Of a stretch of 64,000 nucleotides of DNA, positions 34,099 through 43,513 are shown piece by piece (position 1 is the stretch's first letter; every line of letters begins with the position of its first letter). A model generated the notes under the pieces. That model ran no database searches. It worked only from the letters and a program-made list of their open reading frames with translations, and was not told the DNA's origin. Location: positions 1-64,000 of the forward strand of contig NZ_JAGIPG010000002.1 in NCBI RefSeq assembly GCF_017877055.1. Direction: 5' to 3'. A program made the position numbers and the translations under genes. The stretch is from Neorhizobium galegae (GTDB lineage: Bacteria > Pseudomonadota > Alphaproteobacteria > Rhizobiales > Rhizobiaceae).

Positions 34099-34779
34099 AG
34101 CAAATATTATTTATGGTGATGGTATGCTATTATTTTCATAATTGTCTGGGATTATTGTGTGGCGGTAAAAATAGTTATTCTTCTATTTTTAATATTTCTT
34201 TCCTGCGGATTTATTGTCCAAATTTGTTCAGGAAATTGGGATCAGCCTGGGCCTTAAGTTGAAGCGTGGGTTTCTGCAAGAAGTGTAACACAGAGGACTT
34301 TCCTGCGAGCGCCGACATTGGCGAATGCGACCTGGTTGGAAAAAATGTCTTACCGGCGCCGGGGCTGGCCCTGAATGATGTAGGAAGCCTTCGATCAATC
34401 CGCCCCCGCCCCTGGATCGTGTCCAGGTCGGCAGCACTTGCCTGGGTAAGGGGGCAGGCAACGACTGCGAGCCCCCGCAGCGATGGCGACACGTCGCGGA
34501 CGGCGTAAAAAGGACTTGGTCAGTGACATGCCAATTGGCTCCTGGGATCCGATAGAGAGTATTGCGCGTGAAAAAGCCTGTGCCCGCGGCGTCGGCCTCT
34601 CGCGGTCGCACTGTCCCAGACGGCGTCGTTAACTTGGGTTTTGTGATGTTAAGTAATGTTGTCCCGGTCACTGCCGCTGACCCGCATGTGGCGGCATTCG
34701 CAACAAAACCAAATAAAACCAAACACACTCTTGCGCCGGCAAAAGCTAGATTTTCTCATATCCGTATGAGGAACTCGCT
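34099..34779. other. No gene seen (about 680 bases)
   Basis: The first 110 bases are strongly AT-rich, unlike the surroundings. The rest is GC-rich with only short frames lacking start signals; a minus-strand frame at 34228-34728 has unnatural composition. The stretch may be decayed sequence from the same event that truncated the chaperonin genes. Confidence 0.45.
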
Positions 34780-35259
34780 ATGTCCATCGAAACCATTCGC
34801 TCCAAGAAAATTCTTGTGTTTCTGCCCACAGCGGCGGCCAGTGCGATTGTCACGAAACTGGCGGACCATGGGCATGAATCCGTTGCGGTATCGACGTTTC
34901 CAGAGGCTTTCACTGCGCTCCGGTCCGATCAGTATTCCTTCGCCATAACGACGCGAGGGGAGATCGATCTCCTGCGCAATATCCGTTCCATACCGGTGGT
35001 CAATCTCGAGGTTTTCTTCCACACCGAGCCTTCCGGCGATGGTCCATTGGTAACGTCAAAACGGTTCGACAGCCACGCATTTATGAAGCGGATCGAGTTC
35101 CTTGTTCAGCCTATGGCGACGAGAGCTGAACCCGCCCGCGCCGAGCAGGCAAAGAATGAAGGGATGCCGGAACGTGACACGCCCCGATGGTGGGCGGCGA
35201 TAAAGTTCATGCTGGGTTTGTCGCGCCGGCGAGAAGGATTGAAGGATGTTCGATCCTGA
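34780..35259 (+). CDS. Hypothetical protein, receiver-like N terminus
   Basis: The 159-residue product starts with a beta-alpha pattern like a response-regulator receiver (KKILVFLPTAAASAIVTKLA; SDQYSFAIT), but the acidic phosphoacceptor pocket and conserved lysine are not evident. The C-terminal 50 residues are basic and low in structure. ATG 34780 has GAGGAA upstream. Assignment to a pseudo-receiver is tentative. Confidence 0.6.
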   Translation: MSIETIRSKKILVFLPTAAASAIVTKLADHGHESVAVSTFPEAFTALRSDQYSFAITTRGEIDLLRNIRSIPVVNLEVFFHTEPSGDGPLVTSKRFDSHAFMKRIEFLVQPMATRAEPARAEQAKNEGMPERDTPRWWAAIKFMLGLSRRREGLKDVRS

Positions 35260-35332
35260 GAGGCTTCGAGTGGTCGCCGCCGGCCTTAGTCCGGCGATAG
35301 AAGGAACCGCAGCCGGATAGAGGCCTTGCACA

Positions 35333-35671
35333 ATGGAGTTCTGGCGGATTGTCGCTCCAAAGCAGGAGCAGGCCTTCTTCGGGATATGTCTTTTGATCTA
35401 CTGGCTGATAAGCGCCGCCTCGTTGAGCGGATACATCCTGGGAGCTCTGTTTCTGATCGTGGCAGCGGGCCGGCTGATACGGCATGCCGTGACGCTTTTT
35501 GCTTCAAAACTGCCGAGGAGATCACAGCTCAGGCACTATATCATACTGTGTACGTCAGTGGCTTTCTTTTCCCTGCTCGCATTGCGCGGTTGTTACCTCG
35601 CTGCCGTGATCGTCGATGTAGGGTTCCATTCCGATCCGTTCGAAGTCCGTAGCGATATCGGTCGGCATTAA
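35333..35671 (+). CDS. Small inner-membrane protein
   Basis: The 112-residue product has three to four hydrophobic segments (ICLLIYWLISAASLSGYILG; LFLIVAAGRLI; IILCTSVAFFSLLALRGCYL), suggesting an integral membrane protein. No family recognised. It lies 73 bases downstream of the receiver-like gene, in the same direction, separated by a short GC-rich hairpin (CGCCGG/CCGGCG). Confidence 0.6.
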   Translation: MEFWRIVAPKQEQAFFGICLLIYWLISAASLSGYILGALFLIVAAGRLIRHAVTLFASKLPRRSQLRHYIILCTSVAFFSLLALRGCYLAAVIVDVGFHSDPFEVRSDIGRH

Positions 35672-35783
35672 CTACTAGGCAGATTGAGTGCCGGGGCAAT
35701 CCGGCATTTCCCCCGCGCCGATGTCGGAGATCGAGGTATCGGACTGCTCGTCTGGGGTCTTCTCGCCATCGGCGTTCACCTCA

Positions 35784-36728
35784 TCACAGTTCGTCGAGCC
35801 CTTCATTCAGCGTCTCGATATTGCGTAGGCGCTTTCTTCCCTCGACACCTGCCTTCTCCAGGCATCGGGTGATCAGCAGATGGCAGAGGGCCATGACTGC
35901 CGTATGGTTGAAGAGGGGACCGGGCGCCAGGGTCTGGCATTGGAAATGCCAGGTTGCCGATGTCTCGAACGCGGCACCCTCGTCGGTGATGTAGAGGAGT
36001 TTCGCTTTCGACTTCCGAAGCTGGGCGAGGATGGCATCCACCTGGGCAATTCGCCGGCGCATGGCGAAGAACACCACCACGTCGTCCTCGCGCAGGCTGA
36101 CAAGGTGTTCTCCAAGCGTCTGCCCCGCGCCGGGGATCGCGACGATATCCTCGATCACCTGGGTCAACTGCCATTGCAGGTAGGAGGCAAAGGGATGACT
36201 GCTCCGGAAACCGAGCACCCAGACCTTCCGGGCGGCAATCATTGCTTCCGTCACGGCTTCGATCTGGCCCTCGGATACCGAAAGGAACGTTGCTTCAAGA
36301 TTGGCGATCGCCTGAGCGACATGCGCCTGCATCGACTGGGCCGCCGCGGCGTCGGCGGCCGCCGTCAGGAAGAGCCGGGAACCGGTCTGCTTTTCGGCCC
36401 GGGCATGGCGGCGGGCTTCCTCGTAGTTCTCATAGCCGAGGCGCTGGATGAAGCGCGTCACCGTGGCCTTGGAGACATGCGCAAGTGCTGCAAGTTCCTG
36501 CGCCGAATAGCTGGCAAGCTCGCCGGGAAAGTCGCAGACGAATTCCCCCAGGCGCTTCTCGGCAGGATGCAACTGGGGAATTGCCTGCCTTACGCGATAC
36601 AGGAACGATTTATCCTTCGGCACGGGGAGCTCCGCCAAGACATCAGCGCGCGGACTTTCCGGCGGGACGGCGCGACTTGCAACAGAAAAAACGACCCCTC
36701 CATGGCATTGTCTGGGAGATACCCCCAT
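35784..36728 (-). CDS. RpiR-family transcriptional regulator
   Basis: The 314-residue product has the RpiR helix-turn-helix (HPAEKRLGEFVCDFP, then YSAQELAALAHVSKATVTRF) in about residues 50-110 and a C-terminal SIS domain (KVWVLGFRSSHPFASYLQWQ) of the kind that binds sugar phosphates or similar effectors. It is the last gene of the importer operon beginning at 43083 and overlaps the racemase gene by four bases. Members often regulate their own operon; half-site repeats upstream of 43083 are candidates for its target. Confidence 0.88.
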   Translation of the reverse strand: MGVSPRQCHGGVVFSVASRAVPPESPRADVLAELPVPKDKSFLYRVRQAIPQLHPAEKRLGEFVCDFPGELASYSAQELAALAHVSKATVTRFIQRLGYENYEEARRHARAEKQTGSRLFLTAAADAAAAQSMQAHVAQAIANLEATFLSVSEGQIEAVTEAMIAARKVWVLGFRSSHPFASYLQWQLTQVIEDIVAIPGAGQTLGEHLVSLREDDVVVFFAMRRRIAQVDAILAQLRKSKAKLLYITDEGAAFETSATWHFQCQTLAPGPLFNHTAVMALCHLLITRCLEKAGVEGRKRLRNIETLNEGLDEL

Positions 36729-37405
36729 CAGTTTATCCTCGCTCCGGCTTCCTGGGGATGGGCGATCCGGGAAAGCAGCAGTTCGACAGCCGAGCGGATA
36801 GGGGCGATCACCGGTGACGAGAGGGTCCGCTGAAGATCGTCCGCCGCCTGGCCCAGCGGGCCGCCACCGATGATGACGGCTTCAGCGCAATCCTGTTCGA
36901 GGCATTCGCGAACCGCGCTCTCAAGGGCTGCGTGCAAACGTGCGGGATCGGAGGCAAGCACCAGCGGATCACCGCCGGTCAGCCGTGTCCCGGTGAAGAG
37001 GTGGGCAAGGCCAAGCGTTTCGGCCTTGGCGGCGAAGCTCGCCACGAGGTTGGGGGTAACAGTGGCGATGCCGAAACGCCGGCCTCCGGCGGAGGCTTCG
37101 TATATGCTCGCCTCGCAGATGCCGACCGCCGGCAGGCTGGACAGGGCTTTCAGGCGCTCGAGGCCCGGATCGCCGAATGCGCTGACGATCAGCCCATCGC
37201 TGGTTCCCTCCGCGGCCAATCCCATTTCGACGACGCCGCCGGCCGCCGCAGCAAGCTCCTCGTCATTGAGGATCATCGCTACTCCCCTCCTGGCGGTGAC
37301 ACCCTCCACGGAGAAATTTTCCGGCAGGTATTTCCGGGCGATCTCGGTCATCATGACCGTCGTCGCCCGGGAGGTGTTCGGATTGATCAATGTGATACGC
37401 GTCAT
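36728..37405 (-). CDS. Asp/Glu-racemase-fold protein lacking both catalytic cysteines
   Basis: The 225-residue product aligns with the hydantoin/allantoin racemase group (MTRITLINPNTSRATTVMMT; GICEASIYEAS). In the homologue at 45216 the catalytic cysteines lie in ACFDDTG and LGCAGM; here the matching positions read SAFGDPG and IGGGPLG, without cysteine. It therefore should not work by the two-cysteine racemase mechanism and may be a binding or altered-activity protein. ATG 37405 is chosen; upstream in-frame codons run into the ATPase gene flank. It lies between the importer genes and the RpiR regulator. Confidence 0.8.
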   Translation of the reverse strand: MTRITLINPNTSRATTVMMTEIARKYLPENFSVEGVTARRGVAMILNDEELAAAAGGVVEMGLAAEGTSDGLIVSAFGDPGLERLKALSSLPAVGICEASIYEASAGGRRFGIATVTPNLVASFAAKAETLGLAHLFTGTRLTGGDPLVLASDPARLHAALESAVRECLEQDCAEAVIIGGGPLGQAADDLQRTLSSPVIAPIRSAVELLLSRIAHPQEAGARIN

Positions 37406-37476
37406 GTCTCGTTCCGTGCGCGACTGCACGGACAGCCTCCCTACCTTGTCATTGTCTCTCATCATCTTTGGCCTGT

Positions 37477-38448
37477 TCAGGCATATTGCACGCAAGCAAC
37501 GCTGCCGGCCCCGCCGACCGGCATCAATGCTGGCACCTCCGTGCGGCAAAGATCGGAAACCTGAACGCAGCGCGGCGCGAAGGCGCAACCGGGCGGCATC
37601 GCGGCAAGGTCAGGCGGCGCGCCGGGGATGGTGATCAGCCGGTCGCGGCCGTGGGCCAGTTCGACGCGGGCTCCAAGCAGCCCCTTGGTATAGGGGTGTC
37701 GCGGTTCGCGGATGATGTCGGTAACCCTGCCTTCCTCGACGATCCGCCCGGCATACATCACCGCGATCCGGTCCGCGACTTCCGCCGCAACGCCGATATC
37801 ATGCGTGACGAAGATGACGGAGAGCCCGTATTCCTTCTGCAAATCACGGATCAGCAGGAGAATCTGGATCTGTACCGTTGCATCGAGAGCCGTGGTCGGT
37901 TCGTCGGCGAGCAGGACCTTTGGATTGCACGCGAGCGCCATGGCGATCATCGATCGCTGCAGCATGCCGCCGGACATTTCATGCGGATAGTTTTGCAGCC
38001 GGCGCTCCGGGGAGGGGATCTTGACCTTCTGGAAGAGAGCAAGCGCGCGCGCCGCCGCTTGCGAGCGCGAGATGCCCTCATGCCGCATGATGGTTTCTTC
38101 TATCTGGCGGCCAAGTGTGTAGACCGGGTCAAGTGCCAGCCGCGGCTCCTGGAAGACCATCGAGGCGACGGCGCCGCGAAAGGCACCGAGATCCTTGGCC
38201 GTCAATCCCGTCACATCGCGGCCGGCGACTGTCATCGAGCCTTCGATCGTCGTGCCTTTGGGGTGCAGGCGCAGCAGCGAGCGCATGGTGACGCTCTTGC
38301 CGGACCCGGATTCGCCGAGCAGGGCCACAACCTCACCCGGCTGTACCGAAAGGCTGACGCCGTTGACGGCTTTGACGGGCTTTCGGCCGCGGTTGAACGT
38401 CACGGAAAGATTGCGGATATCGATCATTGCAGGGGGTTGCATGGTCAT
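37477..38448 (-). CDS. Opp/Dpp-type ABC ATPase, OppD-like
   Basis: The 323-residue product has Walker A GESGSGKSV, signature MSGGMLQR, Walker B VLLADEPTTALD and the C-terminal oligopeptide-transporter extension with four cysteines (CAFAPRC, LC, CVQ). ATG 38448 overlaps the next ATPase gene's stop by ATGA. It powers the importer with its partner at 38445. Confidence 0.92.
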   Translation of the reverse strand: MTMQPPAMIDIRNLSVTFNRGRKPVKAVNGVSLSVQPGEVVALLGESGSGKSVTMRSLLRLHPKGTTIEGSMTVAGRDVTGLTAKDLGAFRGAVASMVFQEPRLALDPVYTLGRQIEETIMRHEGISRSQAAARALALFQKVKIPSPERRLQNYPHEMSGGMLQRSMIAMALACNPKVLLADEPTTALDATVQIQILLLIRDLQKEYGLSVIFVTHDIGVAAEVADRIAVMYAGRIVEEGRVTDIIREPRHPYTKGLLGARVELAHGRDRLITIPGAPPDLAAMPPGCAFAPRCVQVSDLCRTEVPALMPVGGAGSVACVQYA

Positions 38449-39506
38449 GCCTCCATCAATGCCGGCGCCCGGCTGTGGCCGGAGCCCGGTACGGACATCA
38501 GGCAGGCTGCGGACTGGCTGTCGGACACGCTGGCAAGCGGCGGAAGCCTGTCGCTGCAGATGCTCTCGGCGAACGAACAGCGGGTATGGAACCGACAGCC
38601 CGGCGGCGGATCGATCGGGTTCGGCGGGTCGCCGGAGAGCGGCGGCTCGGAGGTTCTTTCGGACGGGTCCATCTTTGGCATCGAGGCGAGGAGTGCAGCG
38701 GAATAGGGATGGCGCGTGTTCTCGAAGATCGCATCGCGGCTGCCGATCTCGGCCACCTTGCCGAGATACATGACCATCACCCGGTCGCACATGAAGCGCA
38801 CGACGTTGAGGTCGTGGGAGATGAACAGGTAAGTCAGACCAAAATCCCGCTTCAGGTCGAGGAGCAGGTTCAGGACCTGTGCCTCCACCGACTTGTCGAG
38901 TGCCGACACAGCCTCGTCGAGGATGACGAGCCGCGGTTCGAGTGCGAGCGCCCGGGCGATGTTGACGCGCTGCCGCTGACCGCCTGACAGTTCGTGCGGG
39001 TAACGGCCGGCGAAGCGCAGGGGCTCCAGCCCGACGCGGTGCAGCAGGTCATGGGCTCTGGCGATCGCCTTGCTCGCGGGAACGCCATGGACGCGTGGCG
39101 CAAAGGCGATGGATTCTTCGATCGTCAGCCTGGGATTGAGGGAGGCGTAGCTGTCCTGAAAGACCATCTGGACCTGGCGGCGGTAGTCGGAAAGCGGGAG
39201 CGCGCCGCCAACCGTCTCACCGTCGAACAGGATATCGCCTCGGTCGGGCAAGATGAGCTGCATCAGCAGCCGCGCCGTGGTGGACTTGCCGCAGCCGCTT
39301 TCTCCGACGACCCCGAGCGTCTCGCCCTTGAGGATATCGAAATCCACGCCATCGACGGCGCGGACGACCTTCTTCGGCTTCATGAAACCGCTACCCTTGA
39401 CCGGGAAATGCTTGATCAGGCCGCGCGCCGAGATCAGCGGCTGAGCAGGCCCGCCCCTTTCTCCGACGGGAAGATCGTAGGCAGGTTCCTCGACGATGCT
39501 GATCAT
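38445..39506 (-). CDS. Opp/Dpp-type ABC ATPase, OppF-like
   Basis: The 353-residue product has Walker A GESGCGKST, signature LSGGQRQR and Walker B LVILDEAVSALD, where alanine replaces the usual proline but the catalytic glutamate is kept. The C-terminal extension contains the expected cysteines (GCRFHTRCSFAE). ATG 39506 overlaps the permease stop by four bases; a far longer frame upstream is only antisense-phase sequence of the permease genes. Confidence 0.92.
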   Translation of the reverse strand: MISIVEEPAYDLPVGERGGPAQPLISARGLIKHFPVKGSGFMKPKKVVRAVDGVDFDILKGETLGVVGESGCGKSTTARLLMQLILPDRGDILFDGETVGGALPLSDYRRQVQMVFQDSYASLNPRLTIEESIAFAPRVHGVPASKAIARAHDLLHRVGLEPLRFAGRYPHELSGGQRQRVNIARALALEPRLVILDEAVSALDKSVEAQVLNLLLDLKRDFGLTYLFISHDLNVVRFMCDRVMVMYLGKVAEIGSRDAIFENTRHPYSAALLASMPKMDPSERTSEPPLSGDPPNPIDPPPGCRFHTRCSFAESICSDRLPPLASVSDSQSAACLMSVPGSGHSRAPALMEA

Positions 39507-40396
39507 GACTTCACATCCATGGCTGTGCGCAGCCCGTCCGAGAAAAGGTTGAAGCAAATCGATGTGATGAAGATCATCAGGCCCGGCAGGGCCGCCACGA
39601 GCGGGTTGTTGTAGATCGCTGTGCGAAGCGTGTTCAGCATCAGCCCCCATTCGGCATCCGGCGGCCGCACGCCGAGGCCAAGGAAGGAGAGGCCCGAGGC
39701 GAGGATCATCGAGACGGATATCAGGCTCGTGGCAAAGACGAAGATCGGGCCGAGCACATTGCCGAGGATATGGACGCGGATGATCGTCATCGGTGGGGCG
39801 CCGGAAGCCCGCGCCGCGTCCACGTAGTCGAGCTTGCGGACCTGGGTGGTGACGCTTTCTGCGACCCGGGCGATCTGTGGGATGAAGACGACCGTCAGCG
39901 AGACGAGGGCATTGGTGAGCCCCGAGCCGAGTGCGCCCGACAACGCCACGGCCAGAAGGACCGACGGAAAGGCATAGAATACGTCGATCGTGCGCATGAT
40001 CAGCGTGTTCACGATGCCGCCCGCATAACCGGCGACGATACCGATCGTCGAACCGATGATGAAAGCGATCGGCACCGGAATGACGCCCATGATGAGCGAT
40101 AGCCGCGCTCCATGGATCAGCCGGGAGAGCATGTCGCGGCCGAGTTCGTCCGTACCGAAGATATAGCCGGGTGTGCCGATCGGCTTGAGGCGGCGGATGA
40201 CGCTGCCCTTGGAGGGATCGTAGGGCGCGATATAGGGCGCAAGAATTGCGATCAGCACCAGGATCAGGAGAATCACGAGGGCCGTCATGGCGACCGGATC
40301 GCGGCAGATGCGGCGCAGCACGCTGCTCCAGAAGCCGGGGGACTTGGCGATAGCGGCAGGGGAAGGGGCCGCGACGTCTGCGGTGACGACAGCCAT
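39503..40396 (-). CDS. Opp/Dpp-type ABC permease, DppC-like
   Basis: The 297-residue product has the DppC layout: a long N-terminal tail and first helix (MTALVILLILVLIAILAPYI), GTDELGRDMLSRLIHGARLS, and the EAA loop ARASGAPPMTIIRVHILGNV. About six membrane helices. It pairs with the permease at 40400, three bases upstream. Confidence 0.92.
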   Translation of the reverse strand: MAVVTADVAAPSPAAIAKSPGFWSSVLRRICRDPVAMTALVILLILVLIAILAPYIAPYDPSKGSVIRRLKPIGTPGYIFGTDELGRDMLSRLIHGARLSLIMGVIPVPIAFIIGSTIGIVAGYAGGIVNTLIMRTIDVFYAFPSVLLAVALSGALGSGLTNALVSLTVVFIPQIARVAESVTTQVRKLDYVDAARASGAPPMTIIRVHILGNVLGPIFVFATSLISVSMILASGLSFLGLGVRPPDAEWGLMLNTLRTAIYNNPLVAALPGLMIFITSICFNLFSDGLRTAMDVKS

Positions 40397-40399
40397 CTG

Positions 40400-41353
40400 T
40401 CAGCTCCTCTGGATGCGGGGATCGATCGCGCTCTGCAGCACGTCGACGACGAGGTTGAGGAAAACGAAGAACATGGCGAGCACCAGGATCGTCCCCTGCA
40501 GGATGGGCAGGTCGCGGGTGAAGATCGCGCCGTTCAGCAGGAAGCCGGTTCCGGGCCAGGAGAAAACCGTTTCGATCAGGATCGAGCCGCCAAGCAGGTA
40601 GCCGAGCTGCAGTCCCATGACCGAAAGCGCGGTCGGCGCGGCATTGCGCACCACGTGGCGCAGGATCTGTGGTGTCATCAGCCCCTTGGCGGCGAGCGCC
40701 TGGGTGAAGTCCTGGGAGAGGATATCGGCGACCAGCGAGCGGATGGTGCGGGCGATGATGCCCATCGGGATGACCGACATGGTGACCGCAGGCAGGATGA
40801 GGAATTGCAGATAGGCCCAGCTCAAGTTTCGGCCGGACGATCCCTCCGGTCCGCCGCCCATGGCGGGCAGCCAGCCGAGCGTGACGGAAAAGGCGATGAC
40901 CAGCACCATGCCGAGCCAATAGTGGGGCACGCTGACGCCAAGCATCGAAACCGCCGACGCCAGGCGATCCACCCAGCTTCCGCGGAAGACACCGGCAAGG
41001 AAACCCAGGGTGGAACCCGCCAGGAAGCCGATAACGGCGGCAGCGAGCGCGAGGATAATGGAATTGACGGACGCATCCAGGATCTCGTTCAGCACCGGCC
41101 GGCCACTGGCGATCGAGGTACCGAGATCGCCCTGCAGCGCATGCCATGCCCAAAGGGCATATTGGACGGGAAGCGGTCGGTCCAATCCGTAGAAGCTGCG
41201 CATCTGTGTCTGCAATTCGGCGGAGGCGTCCGAAGGCAGGATTGCGGCGAGCGGATCGCCCGGGGCGATATGGATCAGCATGAAGCATACGATGCTCACG
41301 CCGATCGCGACGGGAATGACGTGTAGAAGTCGTTTCAGGGCATAGAGCAGCAT
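40400..41353 (-). CDS. Opp/Dpp-type ABC permease, DppB-like
   Basis: The 317-residue product has the DppB N terminus (KRLLHVIPVAIGVSIVCFML), the LQGDLGTSIASGRPV periplasmic loop and the inner loop QALAAKGLMTPQILRHVVRN. It forms the channel with the gene at 39503 and follows the binding-protein gene by 77 bases. Confidence 0.92.
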   Translation of the reverse strand: MLLYALKRLLHVIPVAIGVSIVCFMLIHIAPGDPLAAILPSDASAELQTQMRSFYGLDRPLPVQYALWAWHALQGDLGTSIASGRPVLNEILDASVNSIILALAAAVIGFLAGSTLGFLAGVFRGSWVDRLASAVSMLGVSVPHYWLGMVLVIAFSVTLGWLPAMGGGPEGSSGRNLSWAYLQFLILPAVTMSVIPMGIIARTIRSLVADILSQDFTQALAAKGLMTPQILRHVVRNAAPTALSVMGLQLGYLLGGSILIETVFSWPGTGFLLNGAIFTRDLPILQGTILVLAMFFVFLNLVVDVLQSAIDPRIQRS

Positions 41354-41430
41354 GGTGTCCTCACCGGGGAGGTTGATCGGGCATCATGAAAGGCGGCGCG
41401 TCGATCGACCGGCGCGCCGCCTGCTCGGGA

Positions 41431-43083
41431 TTACTCCATGGTAATCGTCGAAAAATCCTGGAACCAGTTCTGGGCCTGGACGAACCCCTTGACCTTGGTG
41501 GTCATGGCGCGTGGGTTGACGTCGTGCGTCACCATCAGGAACAGCGCATCGTTCACGTATTTCTCGTGCACCTGCTGCATCACCTTGTCCTGCTCCACGG
41601 GATCGAAGGTGTTGCGCACCTTGTCGAACAGCGCATCCATGTCCTTGTCGCAATAATAACCCCAGTTGGTGCCGGTCGGCGGGGCGAGCTTGCACTGCGA
41701 CTGGCGGATCATGGCGGTGAAGGGGTCCTGGATGAAGTAGCTGTAGTTGATCGCCGTGGCGCCTTTGGCGCTTGGATCTTTGGCACCGGCCCGCCAGATG
41801 TTGATGACGGTGTTCCAGTCGGCGACCTCGTATTCGATATTGATGCCGACTTCGGCAAGCGTCTGCTGGATATATTCGTTCATCTGCAACGGCAGCATCT
41901 GGCCCGAGCCGGACGAGGAAATGATGACCTTGGTCTTGAGCGGCTTGTCGGGGCCGTAACCCGCTTCCTTCATCAGCTTCTTGGCTTCCTCGACATTGTA
42001 TTCCACCTTGAAGGTCGGCTTGCCGAACCACTGGTGGCCCGGCGGCATGTAGCCTTGCGCCGGGACGGAAAGACCGCCGAGAAGTTCGTTCAGGCCCGCG
42101 CGGTCAACTGCAAGGTTGGCTGCCTTTCGAACGCGGATGTCGTTCCACGGGGAACCTTCGATGCGCGACAGGTGCCAGGTCCAGTTATGCGGGTAGGAAT
42201 TGGTGATGATCTTGAGACCGGCCTCCTTCAGCGACTTCACCGAGTCCGGGGCGGGAGCCTCGATCCAGTCGACCTGGCCGGAGCGGAGTGCTGCGACACG
42301 GGTATTGGGTTCCGGCAACGGGATCAGGACGAGCTTGTCGAGCTTGGGAACGCGCGCCTTGTCCCAATAGTCCTTGTTGGGCGTCAGCTCGGCCCGCTCG
42401 CGCGGCGTAAAGCCGCTTTCCATCTTCCATGGGCCGGTGCCGGAGGGCTTCTGGGCAACCGTATCCCAGTTCTTGCCCTGCTTTTCCCAGTTTGCCGGCG
42501 AGGAAATGAGGATCCAGCTCAGCTGATAGGGAAGCGTCGCATCCGGCGTGTTGGTGGTGATTTCCACCGTCAGGGGATCCACAGCCTTGTAGGAAACGAC
42601 CGCCGGGATGCGCGACTTGCCCTGGGCCGACTGGCGCTTGTCGAACTGCGGTGCGTCCGCCTTCAGAAGCTTGTCGAGGTTCCAGACGACTGCGTCCGCA
42701 TCGAAGGCGCTGCCGTCATGGAATTTGACGCCATCGCGGAGCTTGAAGATCCATTTGGTTTTGTCGGCCGAATCGACCTGCCAGGAGGTCGCAAGGCTCG
42801 GAATGAGGGCGGATGGCTTGTCGGATTTCGAAAGATCCCACTCGATCAGTGAATTGTAGACCGTATAACCCATGAAGCGCTGGCCTTCGCCGCCCTGGTC
42901 GGTCTGCCCCGTGGTAAGCGGGATATCGGAAGCGGTCATGCCGATGCGCAGCGTTCCAGCCGCCGGTGCGGGGGTCGCGGCGGCTGCAAGGAGCGCTGCC
43001 GCGGTCGCGCCAAATACCGTCGTCATCCGTAGGTTCCCGAAAATGCTGATGCCATGCCGGTTATTTGATGATGTTTTGGTCAT
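41431..43083 (-). CDS. ABC substrate-binding protein, SBP_bac_5 family
   Basis: The 550-residue product has a signal peptide ending near PAPAAG (residue 42) and a family 5 binding-protein body (LATSWQVDSADKTKWIFKLR; LIPLPEPNTRVAALRSGQVD; YMPPGHQW). It heads an operon of two permeases, two ATPases, a racemase-like protein and an RpiR regulator. The ligand is unknown; the racemase-like gene and neighbouring allE suggest a hydantoin- or ureide-type or amino-acid-derived solute, which is inference. Confidence 0.9.
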   Translation of the reverse strand: MTKTSSNNRHGISIFGNLRMTTVFGATAAALLAAAATPAPAAGTLRIGMTASDIPLTTGQTDQGGEGQRFMGYTVYNSLIEWDLSKSDKPSALIPSLATSWQVDSADKTKWIFKLRDGVKFHDGSAFDADAVVWNLDKLLKADAPQFDKRQSAQGKSRIPAVVSYKAVDPLTVEITTNTPDATLPYQLSWILISSPANWEKQGKNWDTVAQKPSGTGPWKMESGFTPRERAELTPNKDYWDKARVPKLDKLVLIPLPEPNTRVAALRSGQVDWIEAPAPDSVKSLKEAGLKIITNSYPHNWTWHLSRIEGSPWNDIRVRKAANLAVDRAGLNELLGGLSVPAQGYMPPGHQWFGKPTFKVEYNVEEAKKLMKEAGYGPDKPLKTKVIISSSGSGQMLPLQMNEYIQQTLAEVGINIEYEVADWNTVINIWRAGAKDPSAKGATAINYSYFIQDPFTAMIRQSQCKLAPPTGTNWGYYCDKDMDALFDKVRNTFDPVEQDKVMQQVHEKYVNDALFLMVTHDVNPRAMTTKVKGFVQAQNWFQDFSTITME

Positions 43084-43107
43084 GCTGTTCCCTCTTTTAT
43101 TGAAGTC

Positions 43108-43127
43108 ACTGGACTTTTTTACCCAGT
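43108..43127. promoter_or_regulatory. Inverted repeat ACTGG-N10-CCAGT
   Basis: Five-base inverted arms at 43108-43112 and 43123-43127 lie 25 bases upstream of the binding-protein gene. The spacer is T-rich. It may be part of the operon's operator or its promoter. Confidence 0.35.
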
Positions 43128-43145
43128 CATCAAAGGGGAAGCAGA

Positions 43146-43179
43146 TTTCATGCCAATTCGTATGAAACTATGATTTCAT
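43146..43179. promoter_or_regulatory. Three TTTCAT/ATGAAA half-sites
   Basis: TTTCAT (43146-43151), ATGAAA (43162-43167) and TTTCAT (43174-43179) form overlapping inverted pairs with 10- and 6-base spacers, in the divergent interval between the importer operon and allE. RpiR regulators bind such short inverted half-sites; the regulator at 35784 is the natural candidate. Confidence 0.45.
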
Positions 43180-43513
43180 GCTGATCTCTAGCGGAATAGC
43201 GCAAATGGATGAGCTCAATTTCGAGATACGGACGGCTCGTGCCGAATTCTGCGGCGAGAATGCGAAGCGTCTGCCGAAAAATGCCGCGCCGGTAGCCCCA
43301 GCGCACCCGCGTCTGGCGGATGTTTCAGTTCAGTCTCCTCAAGACAGGCCGCTGCACTTCGCGGCGTGGCTTCGAGATCATCGGTTAGACAGATAATTGG
43401 CGGAAACTTGGAGCCATGGCTTGTCGGGTCGAATTTATGGGTTGCTTAGAGATGCGCGGCGCTTAAAGCATATGCGCATCAGACGCCGCGAAATTGGACC
43501 GCAAATTAGACCC

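Noticed and set aside
34228..34728. Minus-strand 166-residue protein
   Set aside because: No ribosome site, unnatural composition and no recognisable domain.
39507..41288. A 947-residue protein ending in the OppF-like ATPase
   Set aside because: The upstream 590 codons lie in another phase of the two permease genes; the real ATPase starts at 39506 with an ATGA overlap.
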